From the NCBI RefSeq assembly GCF_000166135.1, contig NC_014666.1, positions 2,790,001 through 2,854,000 of the forward strand: a stretch of 64,000 nt of DNA, in the 5' to 3' direction. The stretch is from Pseudofrankia inefficax. Lineage in GTDB: Bacteria > Actinomycetota > Actinomycetes > Frankiales > Frankiaceae. The notes under the pieces were generated by a model. The model ran no database searches. It was not told the origin of the DNA and saw only the letters and a list, made by a program, of their open reading frames with translations. Shown piece after piece: positions 26,565 through 35,478 of this stretch (its first letter is position 1; every line of letters starts with the position of its first letter). The position numbers and the translations under genes were made by a program.

Positions 26565-26614
26565 AGAGCTTAGCTCTACTTAGCGAAGCTTGGCGAATTT
26601 CTGCAAGCTTGGCG
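26565..26614 (-). promoter_or_regulatory. Palindrome and direct repeat upstream of the AlbA_2 gene
   Basis: AGAGCT-t-AGCTCT (26565-26577) lies five bases before the start codon. AAGCTTGGCG occurs twice (26586-26595 and 26605-26614), 19 bases apart. The arrangement fits repressor sites in a short promoter region; autoregulation by the winged helix of the downstream protein is a guess. Confidence 0.5.
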
Positions 26615-26631
26615 CCCCATCGGCCCGCGGT

Positions 26632-28083
26632 TCAGGCCTGCGCACGGTCGGCTGGGCGGCCTGGCAGGCCGCGGCTGAGGACGAGCATCGCGACGGCCGC
26701 GGCGGCCAGCAGTCCGAACAGCCAGGTCAGCCAGTGTGCGCCGGCCCTTGCCTGGAGCAGGCCCAGCAGGGTGATGCCCAGCGACGCCGAGAGCTGGACC
26801 GACATGAAGACGGCCGTGGTCCCCTGCGGCTGCTCGACCGGCGTCAGCAGCCGGAACACGCTGGCGAACGTCGGCGCCGCCGTCGCGCCGAAGCCCAGGC
26901 CGATCGCGACGAACAGGGCGAACACGGCCGCCAGCGGGAGGCGGTCATGGGTGAGCGCGAACGTGGCAAGCCCGACGGCCGTGACGACGGCGCCGGCCCG
27001 GACCAGCGGACGCGGCCCGGTCCGGTCGCTGACCCGCCCGCCCCAGGACATCGAGACGAAGAGCCCAAGGCCGAGTGCGCAGACCAGCAGGCCCTGGCCG
27101 GCGCCGTGCAGGTGGTGGCGGTCGGCGCCGAACACGGGCAGCGCCGACTGCTGGCCGTACATCACCAGCCCGACGCAGCTCATCACCGCGAGGCTCGCGG
27201 CGAAACCCGGCCGGCGCAGCAGGCGCAGGTCGAACGCGGGCGTTCTGGCGGTCGTCAGCGCGTACCTGACGTAGCCGGCCAGCAGGGCGACGCCCGCGAC
27301 GGCGGGCACGACCGCGAACGCGTCGGCCCCTGCCTGGCCGGCCCGCGTCAGCGCGAACAGGACGCCGACGTAGCCGGTGGTCAGCAACGCGAGGCCGCGG
27401 ACGTCCGCGTTGGGCACGACGGCGTCGGTGCTTGGCCCGGCCGCGGCGGCGGCACGACCGGTGGGCCGGTCGGCCGGGATGAAGGCGATGGCGACGGCGA
27501 ACAGGCCGAGGGTCAGCGGGATGTTCACGAGGAAGATCCACTGCCAGTGGCCGGTCGCGAGCAGCAGGCCGCCGACCACCGGGCCCAGGGCCGGCGCGAC
27601 GTTGATGATCATTGAGATCGTCCCCAGCACCCGGCCGACCCGGTCCTGGCGAGCCAGCCGCGCCGCGAGCATCAGCGACGTCGGCTCCAGCAGGCCGCCG
27701 CCCAGGCCCTGCACCACCCGGAACCCGATCAGAGCGCCCGCCGACCAGGCGAGGGCCGACAGGGCGGAGCCGAGCCCGAACAGCCCGAGCCCGACCAGGA
27801 AGACCAGCCGCCCGCCGAACCGGGCGCTGGCCCAGTTGAGCAGCGGCAGCATGGTCGCCGCGGCCAGCAGGTAGCCGACGCTCGTCCAGACGACCGTCGT
27901 GAGCGGGGCGTGCAGGTCGGTCGTCAGCGTGCGCAGCGCGACGGAGACCACCGTGCCGTCCAGAACCGCCACCAGCGCCGCGAGCCCCAGCGCGAGCAGC
28001 GCGCCCGTCGGCGCCCCCGGTTCCTCGGCCAGCTCGGCGACCTCGGTCTGCGTACCCGAACCGACGGTTGAATTTACGGTCAT
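26632..28083 (-). CDS. MFS multidrug exporter, DHA2 (EmrB/QacA-like) family
   Basis: 483 residues with about 14 hydrophobic segments. The first-helix signature LVAVLDGTVVSVALRTL, motif A-like SARFGGRLVFLVGLGLFGLG, FRVVQGLGGGLLEPTSLMLA and the motif C-like PALGPVVGGLLLATGHWQWI are typical of proton-driven drug exporters. Substrate unknown. It is read divergently from a TetR-family gene with 73 bases between the start codons, the standard layout of an efflux pump and its repressor. Confidence 0.9.
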   Translation of the reverse strand: MTVNSTVGSGTQTEVAELAEEPGAPTGALLALGLAALVAVLDGTVVSVALRTLTTDLHAPLTTVVWTSVGYLLAAATMLPLLNWASARFGGRLVFLVGLGLFGLGSALSALAWSAGALIGFRVVQGLGGGLLEPTSLMLAARLARQDRVGRVLGTISMIINVAPALGPVVGGLLLATGHWQWIFLVNIPLTLGLFAVAIAFIPADRPTGRAAAAAGPSTDAVVPNADVRGLALLTTGYVGVLFALTRAGQAGADAFAVVPAVAGVALLAGYVRYALTTARTPAFDLRLLRRPGFAASLAVMSCVGLVMYGQQSALPVFGADRHHLHGAGQGLLVCALGLGLFVSMSWGGRVSDRTGPRPLVRAGAVVTAVGLATFALTHDRLPLAAVFALFVAIGLGFGATAAPTFASVFRLLTPVEQPQGTTAVFMSVQLSASLGITLLGLLQARAGAHWLTWLFGLLAAAAVAMLVLSRGLPGRPADRAQA

Positions 28084-28093
28084 GCCGCGAAAC

Positions 28094-28117
28094 TACACCA
28101 CACGGTTTAGTGTTGTA
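28094..28117. promoter_or_regulatory. Candidate TetR operator between exporter and repressor genes
   Basis: Imperfect inverted repeat TACACCAC-acggttta-GTGTTGTA (seven of eight positions symmetric) in the 73-base divergent promoter region. Its size and location suit a TetR dimer controlling both genes. Confidence 0.45.
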
Positions 28118-28156
28118 ACGTCCGTTCATCGTCAACCCAAGGGCTACACTGGGCGC

Positions 28157-28795
28157 ATGGCGGTTGTGGACGCGAAGCGAGTGGCTCGCCCGGACAAGCG
28201 ACGCGTGATTCTCGACGCGGCGGCGCCGATCTTCGGCGACGAGGGGTACGAGCGGGCGAGCGTCGACGCGATCGCCACGGCCGCCGGCGTCTCCAAGCCG
28301 ACGATCTACAGCTACTTCGGCGGCAAGGACCAGCTGTTCCGCGAGTCGGTCGCGGACTCGGCCGTCCAACTGAACGCCGACGCCCTCGAGGTGATCCAGC
28401 GCCTCGACCTCTCGGCCGTCGGCTGGCGTGACAGCCTGCGCGAGCTGGGCCTGCGCCTCGTCGAGTGCCAGCGCACCCCGTGCTCGCTCTTCCTCGCCCG
28501 CATGATCGCGGCGGAGACCGCCCGCGACCCCGAGGTCTACCGGCTGGTGCGCGCCAAGGCGGAGGCTCCGATCATGGAGGCGCTGGCGGGGCGCCTGGCG
28601 ATGCTCGGCAACGCCGGCCATCTGGTGGTCCCCGACCCGACGCGGGCCGCCCACCAGTTCCTGGCCCTGATCGGCGCGGAGATCCAGGTCCTCACCGAGC
28701 ACGGCACCGCGGCCGTCCCGGACGAGCGGATCCGGGATGCCGTCGGCGCCGGCGTCGACACCTTCCTGCGCGCGCACGCCCGACCGAGCCAGTAG
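28157..28795 (+). CDS. TetR-family transcriptional repressor
   Basis: 212 residues from ATG 28157. The N-terminal helix-turn-helix (RRVILDAAAPIFGDEGYERA, then DAIATAAGVSKPTIYSYFGG) is characteristic. The C-terminal ligand-binding domain is typical in length and includes the TetR_C-like stretch RAAHQFLALIGAEIQVL. Divergent from the MFS exporter, which it probably represses until an exported compound binds. Confidence 0.9.
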   Translation: MAVVDAKRVARPDKRRVILDAAAPIFGDEGYERASVDAIATAAGVSKPTIYSYFGGKDQLFRESVADSAVQLNADALEVIQRLDLSAVGWRDSLRELGLRLVECQRTPCSLFLARMIAAETARDPEVYRLVRAKAEAPIMEALAGRLAMLGNAGHLVVPDPTRAAHQFLALIGAEIQVLTEHGTAAVPDERIRDAVGAGVDTFLRAHARPSQ

Positions 28796-28851
28796 GCGCG
28801 ACGCCGAGAGGCGGCGGTCCCGACCGCCGCCTCCGTGCGTGGTGGCGTGGC

Positions 28852-29625
28852 TCAGCCGGTCGACGACGCCCGGATCGCGGCCAGCACCGTCTCGGCCAGC
28901 TCGGGCCGGCAGATCACCAGGTCGGGCAGCAGCGGGTCGGGCTGGTTGTACCGCAGCGGTGAGCCGTCGATCCGGGTCGCGTGCAGGCCCGCGGCGAGCG
29001 CGACCGCGACCGGGGCGGCCGAGTCCCACTCGTACTGTCCGCCGGCGTGCAGGTAGACGTCGGCCTCCCCGCGGATCACCGCGGAGGCCTTGGCGCCGGC
29101 GGAGCCCATCGGGATGACGACGCCGCCGATCTTCTCGGTGACGTCGGTGACGAGCTGGGGAGCCCTGGTGCGGCTCGCGACCAGGCGTGCCGGCCCGGCC
29201 GGTCCGGCCGGCGGCGGGGCGATCGTCGCGCTCGACAGCGTCACTCCGACGGCCGGCAGCGCGACGGCCCCGGCGACGAGCGCGCCGGCCTGCCAGAGCG
29301 CGACGTGCACGGCCCAGTCGCTGCGGCCCTCCTCGGCGAACTCCCGGGTGCCGTCGAGCGGGTCGACGATCCAGACCCGGTCGGCGCCGAGGCGGACCGG
29401 GTCGTCGACGGCCTCCTCGGACAGCACGGCGTCCTTCGGGCGGTGGCGGGCGAGCGCCGCGGCGAGCAGCCGCTGGGAGCCGGCGTCGCCGGCGTCCTTG
29501 AGCGCGGGCCCGTCCGCGAAGCCAAGCTCGGCTCGGATCTCCAGCAGCCGTCGTCCGGCGTCTTCGGCCAGGAGGCTCGCGAGCTCGGCGTCGGCCAGCT
29601 CGGCGGTTGTGGTGTCGATGCTCAC
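28852..29625 (-). CDS. cysQ: 3'(2'),5'-bisphosphate nucleotidase / inositol monophosphatase family (CysQ-like)
   Basis: 257 residues. The lithium-sensitive phosphatase metal sites are present: AVLSEEAVDD, WIVDPLDGTREFAEEGRSDW and the C-terminal YEWDSAAPVAVALAAGLHAT. CysQ hydrolyses 3'-phosphoadenosine 5'-phosphate to AMP and so recycles the by-product of sulfate assimilation and sulfotransfer; a general inositol phosphatase role remains possible. It is divergent from a degenerate ATP-sulfurylase-like gene, and this context favours the sulfur-metabolism reading. Confidence 0.85.
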   Translation of the reverse strand: MSIDTTTAELADAELASLLAEDAGRRLLEIRAELGFADGPALKDAGDAGSQRLLAAALARHRPKDAVLSEEAVDDPVRLGADRVWIVDPLDGTREFAEEGRSDWAVHVALWQAGALVAGAVALPAVGVTLSSATIAPPPAGPAGPARLVASRTRAPQLVTDVTEKIGGVVIPMGSAGAKASAVIRGEADVYLHAGGQYEWDSAAPVAVALAAGLHATRIDGSPLRYNQPDPLLPDLVICRPELAETVLAAIRASSTG

Positions 29626-29769
29626 CGTTCCGATTTTATGGCAGAATCCTGCCGTGAATCACGAGATCCGCCCGGCCCGGACTGGCAGGGCGGTCGGGGC
29701 CATCCTGCCGTACGGCGAGCCAACGCCGTCGGACCGGCCGTCTTGTCCCGGGACCGCTACGGTCCGAAG

Positions 29770-30933
29770 GTGCCCGTGCGCTGCCCCGTGCTCGTCGACG
29801 AGGATCGCGCCGCCGAGCTGGCGGCCGCCTCGGCCGGCTGGCCGTCGGCGCGGCTGACCCGCGCGCAGCTCGCCGACCTGGAACTGCTGCTGCTCGGCGC
29901 CTTCGGACCGGCACCGGGCTACCCGGAGGACACCCTGCGCGACGGGCTGAGGCTGCCCTCGCTGGTCGTCCCGGCGCGAGACGCGGCCGGTCTCGGTCCC
30001 GGCGACGCCGTGGCCCTGCGGGAGCCCGAAGGCGAGCTCGTCGCGGCCCTGCGCGTCGCCGCCGTCCGCCGGCGAGGCGGGCCGGTGGACGCCGACAAGG
30101 AACGCACGGCGGCGCTGGCGCGGACGGCGAGCCGGGTCGAGCCCGACCGGCAGCCCGAGCCCACCGGCCGGGCCCGACTGGTCGGCACGGTCGCGGGCCT
30201 GCGGCTGCCGAGCCACCCCGACTACCCGGAGCTGCGGCTGAGCCCCGTCGAGCTGCGCGCGGCGCTCACCGAACGTGGCTGGCTGCGCCCCGGCCGGTCG
30301 GCGCCCTGGGCGGTCTGGGCCGACGGCCTGCTGCACACGGCGGACATCGCCCGCATCCGGGCCCTCACCCGGCAGGGCAAGTACTGCGTCGTGCTCGCTC
30401 CGGTCGGCGGGACCGACCCGGGGGACCGGCGCTACCGGCTGCGCGTGCGCGCCCTGCTCGCGGCGCTCGACGCCCTCGACGAGCCGGTCCGCCCGACCGA
30501 GGCGACCCTGGCCGCCGCCGCGCTCGCGGCCGAGGCCACCGGCGCCGCGGTGCAGCCACCGGCGCCCACACAGCCCCGGGTGGGGTCGGGCCAGCCGGCG
30601 CACGCGCTGCTGGTCCTGGTCCCGGTGGTGCCGAGCCCCGAGCTTGCCGCGCCCCGGGAGCCGGGGCTGTCCGCCACGTCCCCGCACGGGGCGGCGGCCG
30701 GTGACGACTCCGGCAGCGCGGACCGTGCCGCCGAGCTGGGCGCGCTGCGGGCCCACCTGGCCGAGTTCTACGGTCTGGGCGGCAGCCTCACCGGCCCCGC
30801 GCTCGGTGCCCCCGGGCGCGGGGAGCTGGCCGCGCTGCTCGCCGCCGGCAGGCCGATCCCCGCCGAGCTCACCCCGCCCGGGGTGGCCGCCGAGCTGGAC
30901 CGAGCCCACGCCGAGGGCTGGCTGCTCGGCTGA
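29770..30933 (+). CDS. Divergent ATP-sulfurylase-like protein, probably catalytically altered
   Basis: 387 residues from GTG 29770; ATG 29638 in the same frame is an alternative. The N-terminal part (LTRAQLADLELLLLGAFGPA, DAVALREPEGELVAALRV) resembles the PUA-like domain of ATP sulfurylase. The middle (HPDYPELRLSPVELRAALTE, then VLAPVGGTDPGDRRYRLRVR) follows the catalytic domain. The active-site QTRNPxHxxH motif is degenerate: here it reads VWADGLLHTAD, so the RNP and the second His are gone. A Pro/Ala-rich insertion lies near residues 260-320. It may be a pseudoenzyme, or may adenylylate something else. Divergent from cysQ, which supports a link to sulfur-nucleotide metabolism. Confidence 0.65.
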   Translation: MPVRCPVLVDEDRAAELAAASAGWPSARLTRAQLADLELLLLGAFGPAPGYPEDTLRDGLRLPSLVVPARDAAGLGPGDAVALREPEGELVAALRVAAVRRRGGPVDADKERTAALARTASRVEPDRQPEPTGRARLVGTVAGLRLPSHPDYPELRLSPVELRAALTERGWLRPGRSAPWAVWADGLLHTADIARIRALTRQGKYCVVLAPVGGTDPGDRRYRLRVRALLAALDALDEPVRPTEATLAAAALAAEATGAAVQPPAPTQPRVGSGQPAHALLVLVPVVPSPELAAPREPGLSATSPHGAAAGDDSGSADRAAELGALRAHLAEFYGLGGSLTGPALGAPGRGELAALLAAGRPIPAELTPPGVAAELDRAHAEGWLLG

Positions 30934-30969
30934 CGGCAGCGCCGGGCGCCGGTCGGCTCGACGATCGGG

Positions 30970-31827
30970 CTAGGTGTCGAGGCCGAGGGTGAACTGGGGC
31001 TTGGGCGCGGTGTCGGCCAGGCGGTGGGCCGGGTCCAGCGTGCGGATCGCGGTCCCGGTCGCGAAGAACTCGGTCGCGTGCTCGCCCCAGACGTGGTTGC
31101 TCACCACGAGGTCGACGCCGACGATGCCGTTGGCTCCGGCCTGGGCGGCCTCGGCCTGCATGCGGGTCAGTGCCAGCTCGCGGGCCTGGTAGACCCCCTG
31201 GGTGAACGTGGTCATCTCCTGGTTGACGCCGACCTGGCGCAGCGACTGGAAGACGCCCTGGTGGGCGATGTGGTAGACGCAGGTCCCGAGGACGAAGGAC
31301 ACCGGTGCCGAGCCCGCCGCCAGCAGCCGGTAGAAGTCCTGCGCGGACAGGTCCGAGGTGAACGGGTGCCCGTTGGGCGCGCGGTGGGCGCCCGGCGAAC
31401 GGATCGCCCGCACGGCCGTGCCCGCCGCGATGAACTCCAGGACGTTCTGGCCCCAGGCGTAGTACTGCACGCGCAGTTTCACCCCGACGATGCCGTCCGC
31501 GCCCAGCCGTTCGGCCTCGCTCTGCATCCGGCCCATCGCCAGCCCGCGCGCCGAGTACATCGCCTGGCTGAGCACGCCGAGCTCCTGGTTCGTCTTCCAC
31601 CCCGCGACCTGCAGGCCGATGTGGTAGATCGACGAGCCGACGACGAACCCCAGGGGCTCGAACCCGGCCTCGTTGAGCAGCACGTATTCCGACACCGAGA
31701 GGTCCGACGTGAAGACCCCGTTCGGCGCCGCTCCCGCCGTCATCGCCAGCCGCGTGCCGGCGGCGTCGGGTTCCCACCCGGCGCCGGGTGGCTGCTGGCT
31801 GTCACCGCCGCGACCAAACCCCGCCAT
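30970..31827 (-). CDS. Tandem YbjQ/UPF0145 heavy-metal-binding-domain protein
   Basis: 285 residues containing two copies of the YbjQ-like domain. Each has an FTSDLS start, a central GFVVGSSIYHIGLQ or SFVLGTCVYHIAHQ strand, a helix with RMQSEAERLGADGIVGV or RMQAEAAQAGANGIVGV, and a final FIAAGTAVRAI or FFATGTAIRTL. Single YbjQ proteins form ring-shaped pentamers; the duplicated version is plausible as a pseudo-decameric ring. Metal binding is inferred in the literature only from the family name. No signal peptide. Converges on the sulfurylase-like gene with 36 bases between. Confidence 0.8.
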   Translation of the reverse strand: MAGFGRGGDSQQPPGAGWEPDAAGTRLAMTAGAAPNGVFTSDLSVSEYVLLNEAGFEPLGFVVGSSIYHIGLQVAGWKTNQELGVLSQAMYSARGLAMGRMQSEAERLGADGIVGVKLRVQYYAWGQNVLEFIAAGTAVRAIRSPGAHRAPNGHPFTSDLSAQDFYRLLAAGSAPVSFVLGTCVYHIAHQGVFQSLRQVGVNQEMTTFTQGVYQARELALTRMQAEAAQAGANGIVGVDLVVSNHVWGEHATEFFATGTAIRTLDPAHRLADTAPKPQFTLGLDT

Positions 31828-31965
31828 GACGCCCTCCTCGACCGCACCCGGCCGCGGGCCTGGCCAGGCCGCCGCCCCGGGAACCTGGCGGCACGCTACG
31901 CGCCGACCAGGTAGCGGCCGAGCCCGGGTCCGGCAGCCGCCCGGGGTCTGCCGGACAGGCCGCGT

Positions 31966-33048
31966 CTACGAGCCGAGTCCGGGAACGATGTCGGAGAGGG
32001 TGTAGGTGAGCGGCTGCTCAAGCTGCTCGTAGGTGCAGGAAGCGGGGGTGCGGTCGGCGCGCCAGCGGACGAAGTGCGCCAGGTGCCGGAAGCGGGTGCC
32101 CTCCATGTGCTCGTACTTGACCTCCAGCACCCGCTCGGGACGCAGCGGGATGAACGACAGGTCCTTCTGCGCGTTCCACCGGTTCACGTTGCCGGGCAGC
32201 CGCTGGCCCTGGTGCGCCTCGGCGCTGGCCCACTCCTGCCACGGATGGTCGTCGCCGTCGCCGAGCAGGAGCGGCGCGAGTTCGTCGACCAGCTCGGCCC
32301 GGCGCTTGGCCGTGAAGGCACCGACGACGCCGACGTGCTGCAGCTTGTGCTCGTCGTTGTAGAGCCCGAGCAGCAGCGAGCCGACGAGCGGGGCAGCCTC
32401 CGTGGAGGTCTTGTGCCAGCGGAAGCCGGCGAGGACGCAGTCGGCGGTGCGGACGTGCTTGATCTTGAACATGACGCGCTTGTCGGGCTGGTAGACGCCG
32501 TCGAGCGGTTTGGCGATCACGCCGTCGAGGTGCGCGCCTTCGAGCTCGACGAACCAGCGGTTGGCGACGTCGAGGTCGGTGGTGGTCGTGGTGAGGTGGA
32601 TCGGCGCCTTCGCCGGGGCCAACGCGGCCTCGAGCGCGGCGCGCCGCTCGGCGAACGGGCGCCCGGTGTAGTCCTCGTCGCCGAGCGCGAGCAGATCGAA
32701 TGCGATGAACGAGGCCGGGGTCGTCCCGCTCAACAGCTTCACCCGCGACACCGCGGGGTGGATGCGCTGCTGCAACGCCTCGAAGTCCAGCCTGCCGTCC
32801 AGAGCGATGACGATCTCGCCGTCGAGGACGCACCGGTCGGGTAGTTCGGCTTTGATCGCCTCGACCAGCTCGGGGAAGTAGCGGGTCATCGGCTTCTCGT
32901 TGCGGCTGCCGAGCTCGACCTCGTCACCGTCCCGGAAACAGATGCATCGGAAGCCGTCCCATTTGGGCTCATAGGACGCCCCGGACGGGATGGTCGGAAC
33001 CGACTTCGCCAGCATCGGCGCGACCGGCGGCATCACGGGCAGCTGCAT
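31966..33048 (-). CDS. ligC: ATP-dependent DNA ligase, LigC type
   Basis: 360 residues from ATG 33048, matching LigC length. Nucleotidyltransferase motif I is YEPKWDGFRCICF with the adenylated Lys. RCVLDGEIVI, FIAFDLLALG, DGVIAKPLDGVY and KIKHVRTADCVLAGFRW are motifs Ia, III, IV and V. An OB-fold C-terminal domain ends with LRPERVLEVKYEHMEGTRFR. It has no polymerase or nuclease domain, unlike LigD. In mycobacteria LigC works in alternative end-joining or excision repair. Not in an operon with ku here. Confidence 0.9.
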   Translation of the reverse strand: MQLPVMPPVAPMLAKSVPTIPSGASYEPKWDGFRCICFRDGDEVELGSRNEKPMTRYFPELVEAIKAELPDRCVLDGEIVIALDGRLDFEALQQRIHPAVSRVKLLSGTTPASFIAFDLLALGDEDYTGRPFAERRAALEAALAPAKAPIHLTTTTTDLDVANRWFVELEGAHLDGVIAKPLDGVYQPDKRVMFKIKHVRTADCVLAGFRWHKTSTEAAPLVGSLLLGLYNDEHKLQHVGVVGAFTAKRRAELVDELAPLLLGDGDDHPWQEWASAEAHQGQRLPGNVNRWNAQKDLSFIPLRPERVLEVKYEHMEGTRFRHLAHFVRWRADRTPASCTYEQLEQPLTYTLSDIVPGLGS

Positions 33049-33164
33049 CGGCTCATTGTCCCTTGTCCTCGGCCTCTGGGTTCTCGCCCCGCTCGATCCG
33101 GCCCGGGCTTCGGCCGCGGCCCGAGCCGGATCCTCGGCTGACCTCCGGTCACGCCGGGAGGCGG

Positions 33165-35474
33165 TCATTGTGCCTGCGCGGGCGTGGGGAGGTTGTCGTT
33201 GTTCGCGACGATCGCGGGGCTGGCGAGCCAGCGCAGATAGGCCGACCGCGCGGGCGGGGACATCCGCTCCGGCGGCAGCGGCCGGCCGTCGGCGTCGAGA
33301 AAGTCGTCCGCGGGGCCCGTGACGAACCCGTCGAGGCGTGGATCTCCGGTGAAGGCCCGCCGGACGCCGGCCGCGTCGGTCACCTCGACCGGCAGGATCG
33401 GGTCGTCGCCGCGCCGCAGCCAGACGGCCGTCGCCGAGGCCCGGTAGGCCTCCTGCCAGCCTGGCCGGACCGCGGCGGCGGCCGCCACGCCCGCGATCGT
33501 CGAGAGCGCCTCGGACCCGGGCCGCCCATCCGGTTTCGCCGCGTCGGCGGCGGCCGTGACCGTGACGCCGACGGTGACGCCGTACAGGGTGGCGACCAGG
33601 TCGTCGACCTTGACGGCCCGGGCGGTGGCGGCGAGCTGGTCGATCGCCAGCGTCGTCCGGCGGGCCGCGTCGTCGGCCGTCAGCTCGGCGCGCAGGGTCA
33701 GCGCGGCGGCGGTGTCGGCGAGCGCCGTGAGGAAGAACGACACCATCGCGGCCTGCTGGAGATGGACGAGCGCGCGCGGGCTCGCCGGGTACGCGACCTG
33801 GCCGTCGCCCCGGTAGCCGCGGGTCGCGGCCCAGCCGGCCTGCTCGAGGTCGGCCGCCTGCCGCAGCGCGTCCGACCCCAGAGCCGCTGCCGTCGGGCCA
33901 CCCGCGGCCAGGGCCTCGCCGAGCAGGGCCGCCCACAGCTCGGCCGGAATCCGCGCGGCGTCCGCGGGCCCGGCCAGCTGCGTCGACCACGGGCCGCCCG
34001 CCCCGCCGCCGGCCGCGCGCCCCGGCCCGGCGGCCGGCCAGACCGCGACCAGGCCCCGGCCCGAGGGGTCGCGCAGCGCGTCGCCGGCGGGCAGCAGGCC
34101 CGCGGCCGACGCGTACAGCTCGGCCCGCCAGACGCGCAGCAGCTCGCCGATCGCGGCCCGCAGGCCGGTCGGGAGCGGCCAGGAGGTATCCCGCCGCAAC
34201 CGAGGGTCCGCGTGGGTGAGCTGGTAGCGGTAGATCGTGAAGCCGAGCCGCGCCACGAACGTCGCGGCGCCGACCGGGTCGGCCTGGCGGGCACCGGCCC
34301 CGCCCGCCCGGCCGATCAGGTACTCCCAGGCACGGGCCACCTGGGCCGGGACACCCGGTCTGATCAGCGCCGGCAGCGCCGACACCCGGGCCCCCGTGAC
34401 GATCGTCTCCACGTGCTCGGTGGCGAACCGGGCAGCGAGCGTCGGCTCGTCCGCGATGGCCCGCAGCAGCGCGGCCGCGTAGGTGGCCCGCCGTCGGCCC
34501 GCGGGATCGGCGCCCAGCAGTCCGATGTCCCGCGTGACCGGCGAGGAGGCGCTGGCGTGCGCGCCGGAGCCGGCCAGCGGCCCGTCGCGGGTGCGGTAGC
34601 GGTCGCCGGTGACGTCGGTCGTCGCGAAGAGAGCGTCGCCGAGCAGGCGCAGGGTGGCTGGGGCGAACCGGCCGCCCGTGAGCAGCGGGCCGAGCAGCGT
34701 GGTCTCGGCCTGGCCGGGCACATCGCGTGCGTTGAACCGGCTCAGCCAGGCCGCGGTGAGCAGCCCGGACCGGCTGAAGGTCCCCAGCGCCGCGCCCAGT
34801 GTGGCCGTGAGGTCGTCCGCCAGCGCGGTCGGAAACCATCGCCCCGGGGCGTCTGCACGAGTGCGGTCGCCGCCGCTCGCGGGCCGGACCCGGTAACCGT
34901 CCGCGGTCTCGGTGACCACGAAGCCGCCGGAGCCGATGTGCTCGGCCAGGCGCAGGACGACGGCCAGCCGTGCCGGGCCGACGGCCCCGACGAAGCCGGC
35001 GGCGAAGTCCGGGTCGTGCGCCGACGGCCGCAGCTGGTCGACGACGCCGGCGAGCGTCGTCAGGTCCGCCGCCGGTGCCAGGGCGGCACCGACGAGCGCC
35101 AGACCGAGCCGGGCTCCCGCGTCCCGCGCCGCCAGAGCGTCGCCGCCGAACGGGTCGGGCCGCGGCGTCACGACGAGCCGCCCCCCGCCGGACCGCGCCG
35201 AGGTCGCACCGCCGCCGATGGGCGCTGCGTCGAGGCTCGCGTCGGCCGCCTGGGCCAGCGCGAGTCGACGGGTCAGCCTCGCGGCCGAGGTGTCGGCCCA
35301 GCCCGCGCCCGCGTGCAGCGCGACGACGGGGTCGGCCGGCCAGCCGAGCGGCCCGAGCAGTGCCACCACCGCCCGGGCCCACCGTCCGAGCAGGTCGCGC
35401 AGATCCCGCAGCCGCTGCGTCAGCACGCGGGTCAGGCCCTGGTCCAGGACGACTCGCTCACTCGGGCCGGGCAT
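33165..35474 (-). CDS. Large helical protein of unknown function, paired with a WXG100-like gene
   Basis: 769 residues from ATG 35474, five bases after the last base of the upstream stop codon. Ala-rich and almost entirely helical, without signal peptide, membrane helix or catalytic motif. Segments such as DPDFAAGFVGAVGPARLAVV and RATYAAALLRAIADEPTLAA recall large actinobacterial proteins (DUF6571-like, from memory) found beside WXG100/ESX genes. The C-terminus (SYPARSAYLR-type region, ending NNDNLPTPAQAQ) is not diagnostic. Tight coupling to the WXG-like gene suggests an ESX-related or polymorphic-toxin-like partner. No toxin domain can be named. Confidence 0.6.
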   Translation of the reverse strand: MPGPSERVVLDQGLTRVLTQRLRDLRDLLGRWARAVVALLGPLGWPADPVVALHAGAGWADTSAARLTRRLALAQAADASLDAAPIGGGATSARSGGGRLVVTPRPDPFGGDALAARDAGARLGLALVGAALAPAADLTTLAGVVDQLRPSAHDPDFAAGFVGAVGPARLAVVLRLAEHIGSGGFVVTETADGYRVRPASGGDRTRADAPGRWFPTALADDLTATLGAALGTFSRSGLLTAAWLSRFNARDVPGQAETTLLGPLLTGGRFAPATLRLLGDALFATTDVTGDRYRTRDGPLAGSGAHASASSPVTRDIGLLGADPAGRRRATYAAALLRAIADEPTLAARFATEHVETIVTGARVSALPALIRPGVPAQVARAWEYLIGRAGGAGARQADPVGAATFVARLGFTIYRYQLTHADPRLRRDTSWPLPTGLRAAIGELLRVWRAELYASAAGLLPAGDALRDPSGRGLVAVWPAAGPGRAAGGGAGGPWSTQLAGPADAARIPAELWAALLGEALAAGGPTAAALGSDALRQAADLEQAGWAATRGYRGDGQVAYPASPRALVHLQQAAMVSFFLTALADTAAALTLRAELTADDAARRTTLAIDQLAATARAVKVDDLVATLYGVTVGVTVTAAADAAKPDGRPGSEALSTIAGVAAAAAVRPGWQEAYRASATAVWLRRGDDPILPVEVTDAAGVRRAFTGDPRLDGFVTGPADDFLDADGRPLPPERMSPPARSAYLRWLASPAIVANNDNLPTPAQAQ

Positions 35475-35478
35475 CGCC

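Noticed and set aside
26945-29029. 694-codon minus-strand frame across the MFS and TetR genes
   Set aside because: Arg/Pro/Gly-rich shadow; the real exporter and repressor explain both strands.
31966-35382. Continuous minus-strand frame that would fuse LigC to 778 extra residues
   Set aside because: The added part is out of phase with the real 769-residue gene and low complexity. LigC has a good start at 33048 giving the normal length.
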